A stretch of 7,683 bases of DNA from Thermoprotei archaeon (GTDB lineage: Archaea; Thermoproteota; Thermoprotei_A; Sulfolobales; Desulfurococcaceae), in assembly GCA_003661825.1 (NCBI GenBank), contig QMWW01000051.1, positions 1-7,683 on the forward strand. Direction: 5' to 3'. Both the position numbers and the translations under genes were made by a program. Below the pieces are notes generated by a model, which saw nothing but the letters and a program-made list of their open reading frames with translations, ran no database searches and was not told where the DNA came from. Shown piece by piece: positions 5,484-7,683 of the stretch (the first letter of the stretch is position 1; each line of letters begins with the position of its first letter).

Positions 5484-6689
5484 CTAGACAACGGCTTGCG
5501 TTATTAGAGCGGTTATCCCAGCTACTACTGGGAATCCTAGAAACCACATAGCCGTGATCTTGGCTAGGGTTCTGAGGTTTACGCTCCTAATCCCTCTAGC
5601 AAAGCCTACTCCAGCTATAGCTCCAACTACTGCTAGCGTCGTTGAAACCGGGAGCCCCATACGCGTGACGAAGAGAGTTGTCAGCGATGCACCAAACTGC
5701 GCTATAAACGCCGTCTCGGCTGTAAGAGTAGTTATCTTCTCTCCTATGGTCTCTACAACGCTATAACCCCATACGAGGATGCCGCTAGCAATACCCATAG
5801 CCGAAAGAACTAGAGCCTCCAAGGGTATGGTTACAGTCTCTGGAACAAAGCCTTTCCCGACAGCGTAGAGGATCCCCGCTAGGGGGCCGGCAGAGTACGC
5901 TACATCGTTCGCGCCGTGGCTGAAAGCCATTGCCGCACAAGAGGATACGAGCAGTACCCTGAACACATAGTTGCGTGCACCAGCTAGGCTCCTAGGTGCA
6001 CGCTTCGAGAGATACAGCGCGAATAAGAGGGTTAGAGCAGTGCTTGCCGTAAGCGAGTACCCGGTAGCAACTGCAACATCTTGTGACCTGAGAGTCTTGA
6101 TACTGAGTAGAAACGCTGTCGTGAAGACTACTACGTAGAAGAAGACTGCGGCTAGGAGTAGGAGCCTTGTTCCAGTCAGTCTCTTGGTTAAAACGCGATA
6201 CAGCCTATATAAAGCGATCGATACGGCTATGCTTAGAAAAGGGAGGTAGATCCAGGAAGCCACTATCTCAGCTAATCTGCCCCAGTTAACGCTTGAAACA
6301 CCGGCAACAGTTAGGCCAAAACCGGTTATACCACCGACTATTGCGGGGCTAATGCTCATAGGTACTCTTATAAGTGTAGCTATTAGAACCCACAGAGCTG
6401 TAGCGAAGAGAGCAGCGATCATACCAGCTACCACTATATACGCCGATTCTATCCTACTGGTATCTACTATGCCTTTTAAGAGAGTCATTGATACGAAGTG
6501 CCCGAACAGGATCGCTCCTAGAAAATCAAATACAGCCGCTAGCCATAGAGCTCTACGTATACTGAGAGCTCTAGCACCTACAGCTAAGCCTATAGCATTG
6601 CCAGCATTGTTTGCACCATTAATCCATGCTAGAGAAAAGGCTAGTACGATACCAATGTACAGCCACAGATACCCAACACCGCTTGGCAA
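5484..6689 (-). CDS. pit: PiT-family inorganic phosphate permease (PHO4 superfamily)
   Basis: Integral membrane protein of 401 residues that takes up phosphate with a cation. The two inverted halves of the PHO4 fold are clear. First half: NGANNAGNAIG (24-34) and VPMSISPAIVGGITGFG (109-125). Second half: SHGANDVAYSAGPLAGI (257-273) and GLPVSTTLAVVGAIAGVG (345-362). About ten to twelve hydrophobic spans can be counted, the halves being joined by a basic loop (LTKRLTGTR, 167-175, and SKRAPRSLAGAR, 228-239). The first signature has Asn28 where GANDxANA normally has Asp, while the second keeps GAND. The usual His after the P-x-S-T-T/S motifs is Pro in the first half and Leu in the second. The start is TTG with GGTGG (plus 6696-6700) 6 bases before it; no other start lies upstream before the in-frame TAG. 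A DUF47 gene lies 232 bp upstream on the same strand, the usual DUF47-pit order. Confidence 0.93.
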   Translation of the reverse strand: MPSGVGYLWLYIGIVLAFSLAWINGANNAGNAIGLAVGARALSIRRALWLAAVFDFLGAILFGHFVSMTLLKGIVDTSRIESAYIVVAGMIAALFATALWVLIATLIRVPMSISPAIVGGITGFGLTVAGVSSVNWGRLAEIVASWIYLPFLSIAVSIALYRLYRVLTKRLTGTRLLLLAAVFFYVVVFTTAFLLSIKTLRSQDVAVATGYSLTASTALTLLFALYLSKRAPRSLAGARNYVFRVLLVSSCAAMAFSHGANDVAYSAGPLAGILYAVGKGFVPETVTIPLEALVLSAMGIASGILVWGYSVVETIGEKITTLTAETAFIAQFGASLTTLFVTRMGLPVSTTLAVVGAIAGVGFARGIRSVNLRTLAKITAMWFLGFPVVAGITALITQAVV

Positions 6690-6815
6690 CGCTTTCCACC
6701 AGCGTGTAGCGTTAGAGCTAAACCTGGCTGTAGCTTTCGTTAGGTTACTAGAGAACTAGCTGGTACCCTTAACGTAGCTGTAGACAATAATACAAAGTAT
6801 ACTCTAATTTATAAA
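6690..6815 (-). promoter_or_regulatory. Promoter and long foldable leader of pit
   Basis: The best minus-strand TATA box is TTTATAAA (plus 6808-6815), placing transcription start near 6785 and leaving a leader of about 95 bases, long for a crenarchaeal gene. Within it, plus 6728-6783 is an imperfect inverted repeat: in the RNA, AGCU-A-CGUUA pairs with UAACG-AA-AGCU, and the enclosed loop contains a small CUAG-UUCU-CUAG hairpin. The SD GGTGG (plus 6696-6700) lies outside the stem. No known riboswitch class is recognised. The remaining gap, 6816-6921, shows nothing else. Confidence 0.4.
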
Positions 6816-6921
6816 GCTTATGACAGAAAACAGCTACTACATGCTTCCGGGATATACTGCGTAAACTAAAACTGAGAATAAGCCTTAGGGTGTGTAGGGC
6901 TTTGACCCGGTAGAGGTCTTC

Positions 6922-7590
6922 TTAGCTATGAGATACGGCGATCGACCTTATTATGTCGCTAACGTCTTCACATCTATCGCTAGCTAGCTCTAGGTCATCT
7001 ATTATCTCTTTGAGCATCATGCAGGTTCCGGTAAACTCCTTCTCACAGAGCCTGAATATGGATTTAAGCGCTTCGATCCTCATATCGTCTATTTTCTCCT
7101 CGATCTCCTCTACTAGGTGGGATAGAGTAATGGCTTTCTCCAAAGACTTTGTTAGCTGCTTGACGGCATCGATCAGTATCTTGACGGCTTTAACTATGTT
7201 CTCCGATATACTTCTCATGTGCTGGACTATCTCGACCGATAGCTCGTATCCCATATCCATTAGGAGGAGGAGCTTGCGTGCAGACGCCTTTATGTAGGCG
7301 GCTATATCGTCGCTGCTCAGTACTAGTCTGAGGAGGTCTTCGCGGTCTAGTGGGTGGAAAGAGCCCCTGCTGAGCTCTTCTATTAGCTTCCTCTTGATTA
7401 CATCTGCTTCTTTCTCGATGTTATCTACAGAGCTAAACTCTCTGCAAGCCCCTGCTTTATCCCCCCTAATAATGTGTTCTAGCATCTGGTTAAAGTGGTT
7501 GACTACGCTCATCACCTTATCCAGGTGCTCTATACTCCTCAGTATAACTTCTCTCTCCCTTTTACCAGCAACCCAAAACCAGGTGGACAA
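6922..7590 (-). CDS. PhoU-like DUF47 protein, canonical copy upstream of pit
   Basis: Helical PhoU-related DUF47 protein (the family of Pit accessory proteins), 222 residues. Both repeats are well kept: DNIEKEADVIKRKLIEEL (56-73) with E61-A62-D63 and the usual HPLDREDLLRLVLSSDDIAAYI (79-100), then EEIEEKIDDMRIEA (151-164) and IDDLELASDRCEDVSDII (187-204). The acidic residues form the metal-binding positions of PhoU folds. It is soluble and would act at the inner face of the membrane on the permease. The start is TTG with a clear SD GAGGTG (plus 7598-7603) 7 bases before it. It stands 232 bp upstream of pit on the same strand, the normal gene order for this pair; whether they share a transcript is open, as pit has its own TATA box. 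It is only remotely like the other DUF47 protein of the window, so the two are old paralogues. Confidence 0.9.
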   Translation of the reverse strand: MSTWFWVAGKREREVILRSIEHLDKVMSVVNHFNQMLEHIIRGDKAGACREFSSVDNIEKEADVIKRKLIEELSRGSFHPLDREDLLRLVLSSDDIAAYIKASARKLLLLMDMGYELSVEIVQHMRSISENIVKAVKILIDAVKQLTKSLEKAITLSHLVEEIEEKIDDMRIEALKSIFRLCEKEFTGTCMMLKEIIDDLELASDRCEDVSDIIRSIAVSHS

Positions 7591-7597
7591 AACCGCG

Positions 7598-7635
7598 CAC
7601 CTCTAAAGCCTAGATCCCGGTAATCATATATATAG
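7598..7635 (-). promoter_or_regulatory. Promoter and SD of the canonical DUF47 gene
   Basis: On the minus strand CTATATATATG (plus 7625-7635) is a strong TATA-like element, predicting transcription start near 7603, so the mRNA would begin almost at the SD GAGGTG (plus 7598-7603). The last 48 bases of the window (7636-7683) hold no recognisable gene. Confidence 0.55.
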
Positions 7636-7683
7636 TATACCTTAGCGTCATCCCCAGCATTATAGTTATCGGTAGGGTTAGCA

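Noticed and set aside
6352..6759. Plus-strand open frame opposite pit and its leader
   Set aside because: Antisense shadow of the permease; no motif or start signal.
6796..6803. AGTATACT palindrome near the pit TATA box, with GTATAC also near the DUF47 TATA box at 7635-7640, as a shared phosphate operator
   Set aside because: The positions relative to the TATA boxes differ (downstream in one, upstream in the other), and such AT-rich palindromes are common by chance.

Overview
The window looks like chromosomal DNA from a hyperthermophilic crenarchaeon, most likely in or near the Desulfurococcales/Pyrodictiaceae. Reasons: archaeal TATA elements sit about 25-45 bp upstream of genes; there are short SD motifs of the GAGGTG/GGTGG type; codon use is rich in AGG, ATA and CTA; CTAG tetranucleotides are frequent; and every intact gene has to start at GTG or TTG, none at ATG. 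The families present are ordinary archaeal chromosomal ones. I see no CRISPR array, rRNA, tRNA, transposase or phage gene. The lineage is an inference from style, not from a marker gene.

Left part. A membrane-anchored sugar-binding protein of the ribose-binding type comes first and ends at a T-tract terminator. It is followed by about 1 kb with no intact gene. This stretch is a heavily decayed PLP enzyme of the D-cysteine desulfhydrase / ACC deaminase family, still readable from the N-terminal region to the C-terminal HTGG motif but broken by four TAG codons and at least six frameshifts.

Middle part. On the minus strand a 99-residue unknown protein overlaps by 4 bp an XdhC/CoxI-family protein (maturation of molybdenum hydroxylases), so the two are probably translationally coupled. 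Diverging from them is a THUMP-domain RNA-binding protein (Tan1-like). It runs tail to tail, with a 2-bp gap, into an unknown 159-residue coiled-coil protein whose putative TATA box lies inside a perfect 7-bp inverted repeat.

Right part. This is a phosphate locus: a PiT-type phosphate permease with one PhoU-like DUF47 protein upstream on the same strand and a second, divergent one convergent to its 3' end. The usual DUF47-pit pairing suggests that these proteins control or assist phosphate uptake. Having two unlike DUF47 proteins of equal length around one permease, a permease with altered signature residues, and a long foldable leader before it, makes this the most interesting part of the window. 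No wholly new system is evident. The rest are known families plus two unknown small proteins.
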